The notes under the pieces: generated by a model | What the model was told of the DNA's origin: nothing | The model's input: the letters and a program-made list of their open reading frames with translations, nothing else | The model's database searches: none | Shown here: positions 32,366 through 43,201 of the stretch, in pieces | Layout of the letters: every line of letters begins with the position of its first letter | How positions within the stretch are numbered: position 1 is the first letter of the stretch | Made by a program: the position numbers and the translations under genes | Assembly (NCBI GenBank): GCA_014529385.2 | Contig: CM043964.1 | Location: 105,751,087 to 105,815,086 of the forward strand | Direction of reading: 5' to 3' | Length of the DNA stretch: 64,000 nt | Origin: Adiantum capillus-veneris | Lineage: Eukaryota > Streptophyta > Polypodiopsida > Polypodiales > Pteridaceae

Positions 32366-33156
32366 GGCTGGATGCATCCAACGTCAGCAGCCATTTTCAC
32401 CTTCTCATGGACATTACTTTTCCATTTGCTATGTATATATTCATGGGCTCGCATTGAGTTCCAAGTTATATCTGTTTATTCACTTCATGTACTTTGGGCG
32501 ACCGACCATAACTTTTAAAACCCTAGGCATATAAGTGAATGTAGCTCATGTGAAAAGGGGAGATATCATTTTGAGAGAAACCTAGAGTAGAGAAGAAGAA
32601 GAAGGAGGCTATGGAGGTGGAAGCATGGAGCCGCATGTACTCTCTTCACGGACCAATAGTATGCATGCAATGAAGATGAGTCCTTTTGTCTTCCTCTTTC
32701 TTTTCATTAAGTTCTATATTAGTGTCTTGATGGTGTAGATTAATAACTAATTGCTCTCTAATTCTTGATTGCCTATTGAATGTTTGATTCTAGTAGTGTG
32801 TATATGATTAGATTATTATGTAGATTAAGGAATTATGCATGCATTGCTCTAATCATAACTCCATGAGCTTGGGTGAGCTTGTGATTAGGATGTGACCACG
32901 AGGATTAGTAGAGAATGCAACGATTAGAAATCTTGATTAGTATAAGGGTTAGCGTGTGTATATACACTAATCCTCTTTATTAGTTCTCTCTTCTTTCTAT
33001 TCTAGATAATCTCGTGTGATTTCCTCACTCAATTCTATCTCATTTCTCTCACACAATCACCCATGTGTGATGTTTCCATGTCCTAGCCGGGTCGCTACCA
33101 TCCTTGGATTGATAATTTTGTCGATTCTTTGAAGCTATGCCACGAGGGAGTTAACA
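32366..33156 (+). repeat. 5' LTR of element E
   Basis: Starts ggctggatgcatccaacg, where the 3' LTR has tgttggatgcatccaatg: two substitutions, including the terminal T. Ends gggagttaaca. Confidence 0.92.
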
Positions 33157-33176
33157 TTTGGCACCATTTCCGGGGA
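33157..33176 (+). other. Primer-binding site of element E
   Basis: TTTGGCACCATTTCCGGGGA, a variant of the Athila-type site seen also at L3 (24208-24227). Confidence 0.85.
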
Positions 33177-35331
33177 CGGTAGCCTAATCTAGAGGAGAAA
33201 TTTTGAGTATAATCGAGTGTTTATGGTAGATTTAGGTAGAAAATCCCAAATTTCTCACTAATTGATCTCTAATTTTTGACTAATCCGCCACTAATTCAAG
33301 TGATTTACATGTGTGTATGCCTAATCAGAGGTTGATTCATCACTCTTTTGATATGAAATTATAAAAAATTTGACTAAAATTGAATGATTTTTGAGTGTGT
33401 AATTAAGGATTTTTTTGTAATTAGGCTCTCTAATTACTCCCTAATCACATGTGTTTTTTGTGTTACACATAGCTAAATTGTTGATTAGAGTTTTGATTAT
33501 TGTTCTTATATGTTTAATTTCATTGAAAATGATGCTACACATGAGATTTTGTGCTCAATTGATTGTAGGTGAAATGCCGTTAAGCGATTGCTAGTACACA
33601 GACATGTGTGTGTACTAGCAATCGCTTAACTTCAATTGACGCCTACACATGTGTGTAGGCGTCAATTGGAGTTGGAAATCAACACGTTGCTCATGAAATT
33701 GTGAGTTCACTAACCCACTCAATTTATGATTTGATTTGTAGATTTGATTACACAAAAGATTAGTGCAAATTTAAGTGCAATTAGTATGTCCATGTGTAGA
33801 CAAAGTGCGCACTTTCGAGTGCTAATTGTGGCTTAATTGGTGCCAATTAAGCCAATTAGAATTGTAAAAGGCAATGACTTGTTTGATGATGCTATGATAA
33901 TGATGGTTCATATTTTTTGATTGCTAAAATTGCGTCATTATGTCGCCGAAATTGCGGTAGAAATTGTGTGTGTGCATTAATTACCGGATTTATGCTTAAT
34001 TTTGCTAATTTTTGCACACATAATTGAACTAGTACTTGGTTTCCAATTGATGTGTAATTGATTGCATTGAAAAGTAAAAAGCATAATGATCAAGCATATG
34101 TGCAGAAATTTGCCTAATCGCATCATTGAGTTTGCTAATTTGTAATTATTTTGTTAATTTTTGTATTTTTAGCATTTTTGTACTAATTTAGTGCTTAAAA
34201 TTGTTCAAATTTTATTAAAAAATGATGAAATTATAAAAATATGATGTGAACAATCAATTCAAAATAAAATTTTTGAAACGATCAACTTTCGCTAAGTTTC
34301 TGGTTGTTTTTAGCTTTCAGGTATTTTTTGGGTAATTTTACCTTCGCCGGCAATTCTTTTAACTTTGTTGCATTTGTGTATATTCTCACCCGCCCCGCTT
34401 CCATGACCACCGGGCCCTGCTCAACCTTGCTTGCATCCACATTTGCGCTTATCTTGTCCCACACTCATTGCCTCCGTGTACACACTCTCTAACCAGTCTA
34501 AACTCCTTGACCTCGTGTGACCCAACCCTTGCGCGCGCGCGCACACACACACACAAAACAAAAGCAAAACAAACAAAAGGAGAAAAGACAAGAAACTCAA
34601 CACACAAAGAAACAAACACATAGTCCCAAAAAAATATACACACACATATACATAAACACACACACATTTTCTCTCTCTCGCGCACACAAAAGACCAAATA
34701 TATATATATATATATACTTTTTTTCAAAAACTCAAAGAACATTTTTTTTTTTTTTTGCTTTTCTTTGTCTTGTTTCTCTTCATTGCATTGCACATGCATC
34801 AAACATCCGTTCACATGCATTTAAGCACGAATAGACGCATTTAGAGCACCGAAAGTCAGATTTCATCCGACATTGTTCGATTTTATCGATTTTAAACGTT
34901 TTTAGCATATTCGAGCCATATCACACACACATACCTTGTTTGACACGGATTTTGATTTTGGATCTACGATTTTTCAGATTACACACTTTAAAGTTATTTC
35001 ACGCGCAATATTCCATTTTGGCTCGATTTGGCCGCATAGTCCCACGATTGAGAATATTGACCTTGACTTGCGATAGAGATTCGTTTTGGCCTTGATATTA
35101 ATCGAATTTAGCTAGTTAGAGCATGTTCATACGCAAGATTTGATTGGATGTTTTTGACTATTCTTAGCACACCGACGCGCGATTAGAGCTCGATTTGGTT
35201 ACTAGACCTACATCTGGCTACGACTTTGACCGTGTGACCGATCTTAGAGCCACATTACGCCTTGCACCTGGTGCATTGGTTTATTGCCCCTTAGAACCAG
35301 ATTTGACCTAGATTGCTAGACTTTGGCCGTC
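33177..35331 (+). other. Leader of element E with microsatellites
   Basis: AT-rich and non-coding. At 33580-33665 short palindromic blocks repeat around tgtgtactagcaatcgcttaa and acacatgtgtgtaggcgtcaatt. At 34528-34760 lie CA, CT, TA and T-rich runs that create spurious frames. Confidence 0.65.
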
Positions 35332-37174
35332 ATGAATCTTGAGGTTCAATCACCTCGAGGATTGCCATCCTCGCCACCATCTAGGAGACTGACCTTAGTA
35401 GAGATCATAGCAGAGGCTAGGGCAGATATGGAGCATAGGATGCAGAGCCATACTAGTGCACGACCTGAGCTACAAGCCACAGAGACAATTACACCTCAGA
35501 TTTTGATTGTTCCTACTATTAGCACACATGCTAGAGAGGTTGTATACATGGTACCACCTCCCACATTTCCAGCCATGAGCACACTAGATACTGAGCTTTC
35601 CAGTTCACATCCTCCAGATTTACCAATGATTTCTAGATCACCTAGAGCCACCATGCAGGCACGAGCCGTTGACACTCTGAGTATTGAGGACAGAGATGAG
35701 ATTATGCCACATTTTGTATTTCATAGAGGAGCCATGCCTTGGTTTCTTGACCATGATGTACATTCCTATACTAGAGGTACCTTCTTAGACGACATAGACC
35801 CTTCTATATTGCAGATAACCAGAGTTCAAAGGAGGCATTTTGGCACGAATGAGTTCTTTACCAATGAACTCGAGGGCACATACATGTCCCAGCAGACCAG
35901 CCCATATGATGCTATTGATAGAGCACATCTCGATGATTGTTTAGATACCCATGTACATCCTAGGATAGTGCAGTTACGTAGATTGGAGCACACATTGACT
36001 TATGTTGATGATTGTGGCCGTAGATACAGATACAGACATGAGCAGACGAGATGGTATATTGAGCTAGCCATGAGCGTTATGGCATATCTTATTGGAGATC
36101 TTCGCAATAGGATTTATAGGGACCCATTGGGTGAGATTTACTATTTGATGACTGGATTGCCCTATTCTCCACGGAATGGCCAGGATACTAGACACATACC
36201 CACTAAGAGTTCACATACACCTCCTAGACGGATACCTTGTACCAGGTCACCTCGTAGAGCTTCATCACATGGACATATTTTGCCACAGAGCACAGTTGAT
36301 CAATTGCGATCTAGAGTGATTGAGATGAAGACGAGGAATGATGTGATTGATGATAGGACAAGTACACTAGAGGGCCCTACCATGGAGCCACCCATATTGC
36401 CAATTCCAGAGGTTGATACTTGTTCTACGAGGGATGTGCAGCCTAGTGAGATTGCTCCTACACTGGACACGAGCACTGAGCCACTAGAGATTGAAAGAGT
36501 GCCAGATTTTTCCATAGCTATTATTGATGATCCCCTTGCACCTACTAGAAGTAGATGTCCCACCACAGCCTATACATGAGGAGATAGCCGATGCACATGA
36601 CCATGAGAGTGTTGACATTAGTACAGAGCCTTTAGATCAGACCAAGATACCTATAGAGAGAGATGCCTGCATAGAGACACCTACTCATGAGCATTCACCA
36701 CCAAATTCATTGATGATTGAGCACATACACCCCCCATGCAAGACACATATAGATGAGGTATTTAGAGACCATGACTGTCAGCTCCCAAGTGTAGACGTCA
36801 CACATCAGGATCCAGAGACCCGTTTGAAGAGAGTGACTTCTACCATTGTACTTGAGATACCCCGAGAGGTAGAGCCTACATTAGTGGATGTTCCCACTAG
36901 GAGTAGTCCCACCCATGAGCCACTTAGGACATATCAGGCCTATAGCTCATCATCAAGAGCTTACGGTAGGACTACTAGACATGTTTATGTGCCTCGCACG
37001 ATGACACATGCTAGACCTTTAGCTAGTGACAACATGCTAGCTTCGATTGAGAGCCACAACACACATGATGGACTATCACATGGTTGGATCACATCTAGGG
37101 ATTCTATAGAGGACATAGAAAAATTTGGGTTCCTAGACCACAGACCATTGCACATCCTCCTAGATCTACTATAG
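35332..37174 (+). pseudogene. Long ORF of element E, family unrecognised, one frameshift
   Basis: ATG at 35332 opens a frame to 36579. The next frame continues the same protein style from about 36545 to 37174, so a single frameshift near 36545 splits an original ORF of roughly 610 codons. A more decayed continuation reaches about 37637. The N-terminal 150 residues are Ser/Thr/Pro-rich with a LTLVEIIAEARADMEHR helix. A central block (about residues 150-290) is more globular, with WFLDHDVHSYTRGTF, RIVQLRRLEHTLTYVDD, RWYIELAMSVMAYLIGDLRN and YYLMTGLPYSP. The rest is acidic and Pro-rich. There is no CCHC knuckle and no protease Asp-Ser-Gly. By position it could be a gag-like structural protein, but I do not recognise the family and assign no function. 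Confidence 0.6.
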
Positions 37175-37637
37175 TTTCTTTGACCACACGTATGCCACAG
37201 AGATCTAGACCATTTTCACGACCATTAGAGAGGCCTACTCCATGCTGAGCACATACACGAGCTAGATATCCACGACCACATATGAGGAGAGCTCGTCGTA
37301 CCTTTCTTGAGATACCGCAAAAATTGAAAATTTGGCTACCAAAGAGCAGGGTGCCATGAGCCATAGCTCACCAGAGATTCCTATTGATCATGCTATTGGT
37401 TTAGAGCTAGGCAAGAGTCATCCACTGAGGGATTCTAAGCTACAGAGTTATTTGATGACACAGTCAAAGGCTGATGTCCTCCCTAGACCCATTACTTCCT
37501 CTATAGATTCTACCATCCATATGGGGCTAGGTGCTAGCCAACCATAGACCATTAGACAGAGAGCTAGAAGATTACAAGATTTATTGTTTGGAGAGAGTTC
37601 TCTTATCCCTCCTAATTGCACTAGACCATTGACTTGA

Positions 37638-38888
37638 GCATATTGACTATGGTGCACTAGCTGAATGCATTTATACTAGAAACACTTTTTTCCTATGGGT
37701 TTTTTTCCTCTAGGCATCCAGGTTTGAGACCCTAGTTTAGGATTTATTTCATTTTGTAATAAAACTTTCACTACTATGTTGACACACCTTTCTAGGTGGT
37801 AGTGTCTTGCCTTATTATTTTGTAGCATAGATGGACTTCAACTTTCAGATTTCATGGTTCCATTGAGCTTAAGAGTTATATGCCGATTTCCACAGCTACT
37901 AAGGAGCTGCATCATATTTCTCCAGGTGTATCACTTCCTATGTTATATGTTTTTGTACACCTATATTTGCTTATTGTGGTTTTTCATGGTTTGATTGAGT
38001 CCATTTTACTATATCTTGTTATATGCTAGTAGAGATAAATAAGTTTGTACATGATTTATTTAATTAACATAGAGTTTAGTATTATTGATAAGCCTTGAGG
38101 TTAGGAGGTTGTGACTTTAGGTTAACTCATTTACTTGACCTACTAGTCCTAGTTGGCAGAATTATTTAGATGTTTGAGACCTTCGGAGGGTTTTAGGCAA
38201 AGAGAGGCTTTCTAACTTCACAACAAAGAGCTCTAGTAGGAATACAAAGGATATGGAAGCACACAAGTGCCACAAGTGTAAAAGCTTAAGCTGGAGGAGA
38301 AATCCTAGCTAGATTTTGGTACTTCACTCACGTATAGCCTATGGTATTAGAGTTGTAGAGATTCACAGTGGGGTGCTTTTCCTCTTGAGAAGCAAAAAAC
38401 CTTGGGTATACAAAATAAGCACTCACAAAAAATGCTCTTTAAAAAATGTGGAAAAAAAAGGAAGAAGCAAAGAGCAAGAAAAATGAAAGAGAAAAAGAAA
38501 AGACTTCCATTGAGCTTAAAGTAAAAACTTCAAGCTTTTGTTTGGAGTTTTATAGCTAGTTCACTCATCTTTGCTCATAAACAGAAATAGGGAATCTTGC
38601 CTTTAGATGGTTTTCTAACTTAATAGCTAACTTAGACTCGTCCATAAGCCCAAAACTCTTGTTTAATTATTTTTAGCAAGTGCATATTATTTGTCTTTTG
38701 GAAGTTTAACAATTCATAATTCTTTGCACTTAGTCATTCCATGATGTACTTTACTTTGCCTTATGACTTATTTGCCACATGATTATGCTTGCTACTTCAT
38801 TTCCTTTTGTCTTTTGCAAGCACATCCTTCCTGGAGCGTGCACCATGACATATCTTTGTTGGGGACGACAAAGCCTAGGAAGGGGGAA
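37638..38888 (+). other. 3' non-coding part of element E and polypurine tract
   Basis: No coding. Ends with the purine tract aggaagggggaa immediately before the 3' LTR. Confidence 0.6.
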
Positions 38889-39666
38889 TGTTGGATGCAT
38901 CCAATGTCAGCAGCCATTTTCACCTTCTCATGGACATTATTTTTCCATTTTCTATGTATACATTCATGGGCTCACATTGAGTTCCAAGTTGTATCTGTTT
39001 ATTCACTTCATGTACTTTGGGCAGCCGGCCATAACTTTTAAAACGCTAGGCATATAAGTGAATGTAGCTCATGTGAAAAGGGAAGATATCATTTTGAGAG
39101 AAACCTAGAGTAGAGAAGAAGAAGAAGGAGGCTATGGAGGTGGAAGCATGGAGCCGCATGTACTCTCTTCACAGACCGATTGTATGCATGCAATGAAGAT
39201 GAGTCCCTTTTCCTTTCTCTTGCTTTTCGTTAAGTTGTGTATTAGTGTCTTGATGGTGTAGATTAAGAACTAATCGCTCTCTAATTCTTTATTTCCTATT
39301 GTATGTTTGATTAGTGTGTGCATGATTGGATTAGTGTGTAGATTAAGGAATTGTGCATGTATTGCTCTAATCATAACTCCATGAGCTTGGGTGAGCTTGT
39401 GGTTAGGATGTGACCAAGTAGAGAATGCAATGATTAGCAATCTTGATTAGCATAAGGGTTAGCATGTGTGCATACACTAATCCCCTTCATTAGTTGTCTC
39501 TTCTTCCTATTGTAGATAATGTCATGTGATTTCCCCACTCAATTCTATCTCATTTCTCTCACTCAACCACCCATGTGTGATGTTTCCATGCCCTAGCCAG
39601 GTCGTTACCATCCTTGGATTGATGATTTTGTCGATTCTTTGGAGCTATGCTACGAGGGAGTTAACA
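38889..39666 (+). repeat. 3' LTR of element E
   Basis: TGTTGGATGCATCCAATG ... GGGAGTTAACA; followed by TAATA. Confidence 0.92.
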
Positions 39667-40314
39667 TAATAGTCGCAGATAAAGACTCTCACCCCCCTTT
39701 TTCTCTTTGGCCACTCTATTTTGGACTCTCTTACTAATATACGCAGTAAATGACTGCGACAAACTTAGTATCATCTTTTAGTGTACAAACATATTGCTAC
39801 TCCAATGGAAACATGTTTGAAAGTGAGTATTCATCATGTTGGAGATCTTGCGGACTCTCTATCGGATGCCTTGTTTATGTATACAATACTAGGCCAAATA
39901 TTCAGTTTGTACTCACATAGGTCAAGGTATTTATGCATAGCCTAATGTCTAAGCATTAATCTTTTGCTACTTGAGTAGCACTTCACATCTTGTGTTGTTT
40001 TATTGAAAGGGGGGTAATTGCTACCAAATTTTCCTAGACTCAGGTTGGGCTTGTTGTTATGACACATGAGTGTGCACAAGTGGTTTTTGTTCCATGCTTG
40101 TCAATTCATTTATATTTTGATTAAGCAAGAAGCAAATGTGGACACTTCTAATTATGAGGTTGAGTACAAGGTAGTTTTCACAAATACGGTTGAGTATGTA
40201 TGGCTTAGACACTTGCTTGATGTGGCTGATTTGGATATTGGAACTAACAACCATAGCACATTGGTAGTTACAAGGAACCCAATTTTTATGCTTGCACAAA
40301 GCACATTGAGGTGC

Positions 40315-41316
40315 ATTATCACCCCAGGGATTTCACTAAAGTATATGTAACATAGCACATTCGCTCAACAGAAGGGATTTTAGTTTCTTGTAAATTTATA
40401 GATTCATGTGTACACATCAGGAGAAAGTTGGACTCATTTTCGGGCCTTTTAGCTCTAGTGAGAGAATGCTCCTTAGCCAATAGAAAGAAGGCTAACGTTA
40501 CGTTGAAAAATCCTTTGTTCTTATTTTTGAAAATGTCCTTAAAAAACTTTTGGGTGAAATTATCCCTATCACTAGAAAAAGAAGGTGCTTGATAGTGACA
40601 TCTTGCACAAGCGCCAAACACCTTTTTATGACGTGTTGTTGCTATCCTATAAAGTTTGGTACTTGTACGTGTGCAACTCGCACACGCATCAATCACCTTT
40701 TCATGAGCTACTTGCAATTTGAATTTGAATGGATCATACTGGATAACGATTGATAGGTTCTATTAAAGATTAAGAAGAAGTCAAAACCAAGCGAATAGAG
40801 GCCCCTGAGGGGTCTCTGGGGCCTCTACTTGCTTGGTTCTGACCTCATGAGGCCCCGAGGCTTAAAAATGCCATATCTTGAGCTAGAGACGTCGGATTTC
40901 AACATTCTAAAGTGCTATCCTAAGGTTTTTGGACATTTCCGATGCATTCGTGGTATTCTTTTTGTATTTTGAAAACTTCTTTGATGTGCTTTATCTCATT
41001 GTACATCACATCACTCATTAAGATTCAGGAACATAGATTTTTGTGCACACTTAAGTTGGGATCTCAAAAAGCATTATGTACGAGCATACATTCAAGTGAT
41101 CGAGAAAACTTTTACGTATGTAATAGAATTCTAAAAAACTACTTTCATATTTTCCAAGATTGCCTCTCTCTAGGCTGAGTTGGTGTTTCTTACAGGGCCC
41201 AAAATTGAGTCCAACTTTCTCCTAATGAGAGGGGTATAAGGGGTAATGAAAATCCATTTTGGTGAATGCACATGATATAATAAAATTTTACTTAGTGAAC
41301 TCCCCAGGATTATCAC
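40315..41316. mobile_element. hAT-like non-autonomous element with 8-bp target duplication, hosting B2
   Basis: The element is 40323-41308, flanked by ATTATCAC at 40315-40322 and 41309-41316. Ends are inverted: CCCAGGGATTTCACTAA and, complemented, CCTGGGGAGTTCACTAA. An 8-bp duplication with CAGGG-like termini suits the hAT superfamily. Without the family B element nested at 40415-41227, only about 170 bp remain, i.e. a MITE. No coding. Confidence 0.82.
40415..41227. mobile_element. TIR element family B, copy B2
   Basis: 813-bp non-coding element: left CATCAGGAGAAAGTTGGACT, right complement CATTAGGAGAAAGTTGGACT. It is in the reverse orientation relative to B1 (16623-17584), sharing the taacgttacg, cttgcacaagcgcc, tagaggcccc and gctatcctaaggttttt blocks. 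A central palindrome ccaagcgaatagaggcccc / ggggcctctacttgcttgg spans about 40785-40836. Confidence 0.8.
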
Positions 41317-41544
41317 TATGTCAAGGAAAGGCTATTAGCAAAGAGAGATCAGCTTCGCTTATGTGCCAACATAAGACAACCTTGTAGATCTGTTCACAAA
41401 GGCATTGCCTCATGATAAGTTCAAAGATTTTTGCAAATCTTTGGGCTTGCTTCTCTTTGTGGATTGATCATGTCCTTAGGGCATGGCAATTACCTATACA
41501 CTATGTGGAAATTCTCATTCACTGCATCACTCTTAGGGAGGGGT

Positions 41545-41870
41545 TGTTACCATATATGTGGTAGTGATTTGTGTGAGCACACTTAGAGCTATCAGGGACT
41601 TTTTTCCTCACTAAGAGTTTTTTTTTCCAATGCATTGTATATACACCCATCCCTCTAGGACTATCTTATCTTTCTACTTATGCACTAAGTAGTATACTCC
41701 TTGTTGTGTGCCTTGAGCTTTTCCACCTTCTCCAAGATGTGTGTCCATCCTTGCAACCCTAATTCCAACATTTTTTCCCACGTGCATTTTACATATGCCC
41801 ATCACTCTAGGGTTATCTTATCTTTCTATTTGTGCATTAAGCAATATACTCTTTGTTGTGTGCCTTGAGT
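41545..41870 (+). repeat. Copia 3' LTR fragment with a 151-bp tandem duplication
   Basis: After a purine tract (tagggagggg), TGTTACCATATATGTGG starts a non-coding stretch that is probably the copia 3' LTR. Inside, atcttatctttcta and ttgttgtgtgccttgag blocks occur twice, about 151 bp apart (from about 41631 and 41782). End uncertain. Confidence 0.5.
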
Positions 41871-41975
41871 GTGGGAACCCAAAAGATCTAACCAACATCC
41901 GTGGGTAGTTAGAACCAAGAATCAAGAATGAAGCAGTTACCACGATAAATGATAAAGGGGCAAAGGCGGGTAAAT

Positions 41976-42011
<36 letters not shown>
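41976..42011. repeat. Homopolymer of 36 G
   Basis: Uninterrupted run of 36 G between taaat and actagg. Confidence 0.95.
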
Positions 42012-42014
<3 letters not shown>

Positions 42015-42356
42015 AGGTAGTAGCAGCTAGTTGCAATTGTAATCTACATTTGGTCTATGGACACTTCCCTTGTAATCTACATTAATGAGGAATATATTGA
42101 TGTTATTCTCACTTATGTCTGGGTATTGGTATCATGTCTTTATATGTGTTTTTGGTACATGCATAGCCCCGGACCTATAGCCAGAGTCAAAGTAGTCAAG
42201 TTTTCTTTGGTTTGATAAGTATCCCTAGAGGTTAAAATTGGAAATCATGCTGGGGGAAGATCTGAAAAATAGCACCAACTATGGAAGGTCACACAAAAGA
42301 GAGGAAAAGAATCAGCAACTCAAAAAAGAGGCAAGGCAAGCCCAATAAAAAAATCA

Positions 42357-42890
42357 ATGGAGGAAACAAGAGAAGTGAACAAGGTCACCTTGGATCAAGG
42401 CGACCATTCTAAACTAGATGTTGATGATGAAAATGGGGGAGCACCACCACTCATACAACTAGCAACACTAGATGCTAATTCAGGTAGGCAAGTGACTAAG
42501 GATCCTCGGCTAAAAATGCACGAGCTCAATGGAGAAAAATGTTGAGACCCTGAGGTGCACCTTTAGGCATTTGAGAGTTGGAAAGTCCTTAGAGAATTAC
42601 CCAAAGAGGATTCAAGGGTGTGTTTCCCACAAACATTAAGGGGAGAAGTTCAAACATGGTACTTCAACTACCCACCACAGCAGCTGTCAACATTCTAATC
42701 ATTATCCAAAGTATTTGTTTAGTGTTTCAAGGATGAGGAGATGGATGAGAAGTTGCTCAGTCAACTAGGAATAATCAAATAGAAGAATAAGCGTGTTAGA
42801 CAATGTGTGGACAAAATCAAAGATTTAGCCAGACAATTATCTTCACCACCAGGGCACAAGAGTCTTAGGGACTGGTTCTATCGGCCAACT
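42357..42890 (+). pseudogene. gag fragment of another LTR element, with stops
   Basis: An open N-terminal part (ATG 42357 to TGA 42543, containing LDQGDHSKLDVDDENGGAPP) is followed in another frame by a clear gag capsid with several stops: AFESWKVLRELPKEDSR, FPQTLRGEVQTWYFNYPPQQ, CFKDEEMDEKLLSQLG and KIKDLARQLSSPPGHKSL. The W-LP-G-A-TWY pattern is the Retrotrans_gag signature. A TTGGTATCA near 42126 could be its primer-binding site, and TGTGGGAACC to TTATTCTCA (about 41874-42109) its LTR, but both are weak. The capsid breaks off near 42890 into LTR-like sequence. Confidence 0.65.
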
Positions 42891-43196
42891 ACCAAGCCTC
42901 ACCATATTGATGCTAGCAATGCAAGAACCACAATCATAAAATGTCAATCTGTGAGAGGTAGCTGACCTGACTAGTGCATGGAGGCTACAAGAGATATTTA
43001 ATCTCCCGGAATACCCAAGTCCAAAGGGCTCTTTCCTAGATCCGTTTTAGATGTGTGTCAAAGATCAAAATCCACTTTTCTTTCTGCAAGATTAATCCAA
43101 TGAATTTGTATAGTTAAACTGCTCTAAATGCAATGAAACTCACTACCTGGAATGTGTAGAGTACTCCTAGCATCCCCATATGCTCAAAAGTCATTT
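42890..43196. repeat. L1-type LTR fragment and short unassigned flank
   Basis: 42890-43020 resembles the start of the L1 LTR (12397-12530): cctcaccat, accac.at, ctga.t.gactagtgcat, ggctacaaga and atctc. The rest, to the L4 boundary, has no recognised feature. Confidence 0.55.
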
Positions 43197-43201
43197 CTGA
43201 T

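Larger units (their letters stand above)
32361..39671 (+). mobile_element. LTR element E, complete ends, carrying an unrecognised ORF and no pol
   Basis: The element is 32366-39666, with TAATA at 32361-32365 and 39667-39671. Both LTRs are present: 32366-33156 (791 bp) and 38889-39666 (778 bp). They differ by several percent by eye plus small indels, so the insertion is not recent. A primer-binding site (33157-33176) and a polypurine tract (aggaagggggaa, ending 38888) adjoin the LTRs in the right places for a plus-strand element. The 5.7-kb interior has a 2.2-kb leader, one long ORF region (35332 to about 37637) and a 1.2-kb non-coding tail. I see no zinc knuckle, protease, reverse transcriptase or integrase, so it must depend on enzymes from other elements. 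Confidence 0.9.
39785..41463 (+). pseudogene. Ty1/copia pol, 3' end (late RT to RNase H), split by a hAT-like element
   Basis: Decayed copia polyprotein. First part (39785-40040): a PMETCLKVS-like block and other late-RT scraps. Second part (40140-40322): the copia RNase H with EVEYKVVFTNTVEYVWLRHLL and RNPIFMLA, then AQSTLR in a shifted frame and IEVHYH. There the sequence is interrupted. After the insertion (41309 on) it resumes with YVKERLLAK and then DNLVDLFTKALPHDKFKDFC, the usual copia C-terminus ending near 41463. Joining across the single ATTATCAC gives an unbroken frame. Confidence 0.85.

Noticed and set aside
34421-34834. Frames rich in Val-Cys or Thr-His in the leader of element E
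   Set aside because: Produced by CA/GT and T-rich runs.
39667-39784. A second CACTA terminus near gtcgcag ... cttttagtgtac
   Set aside because: Resemblance is limited to a few bases and there is no partner end.
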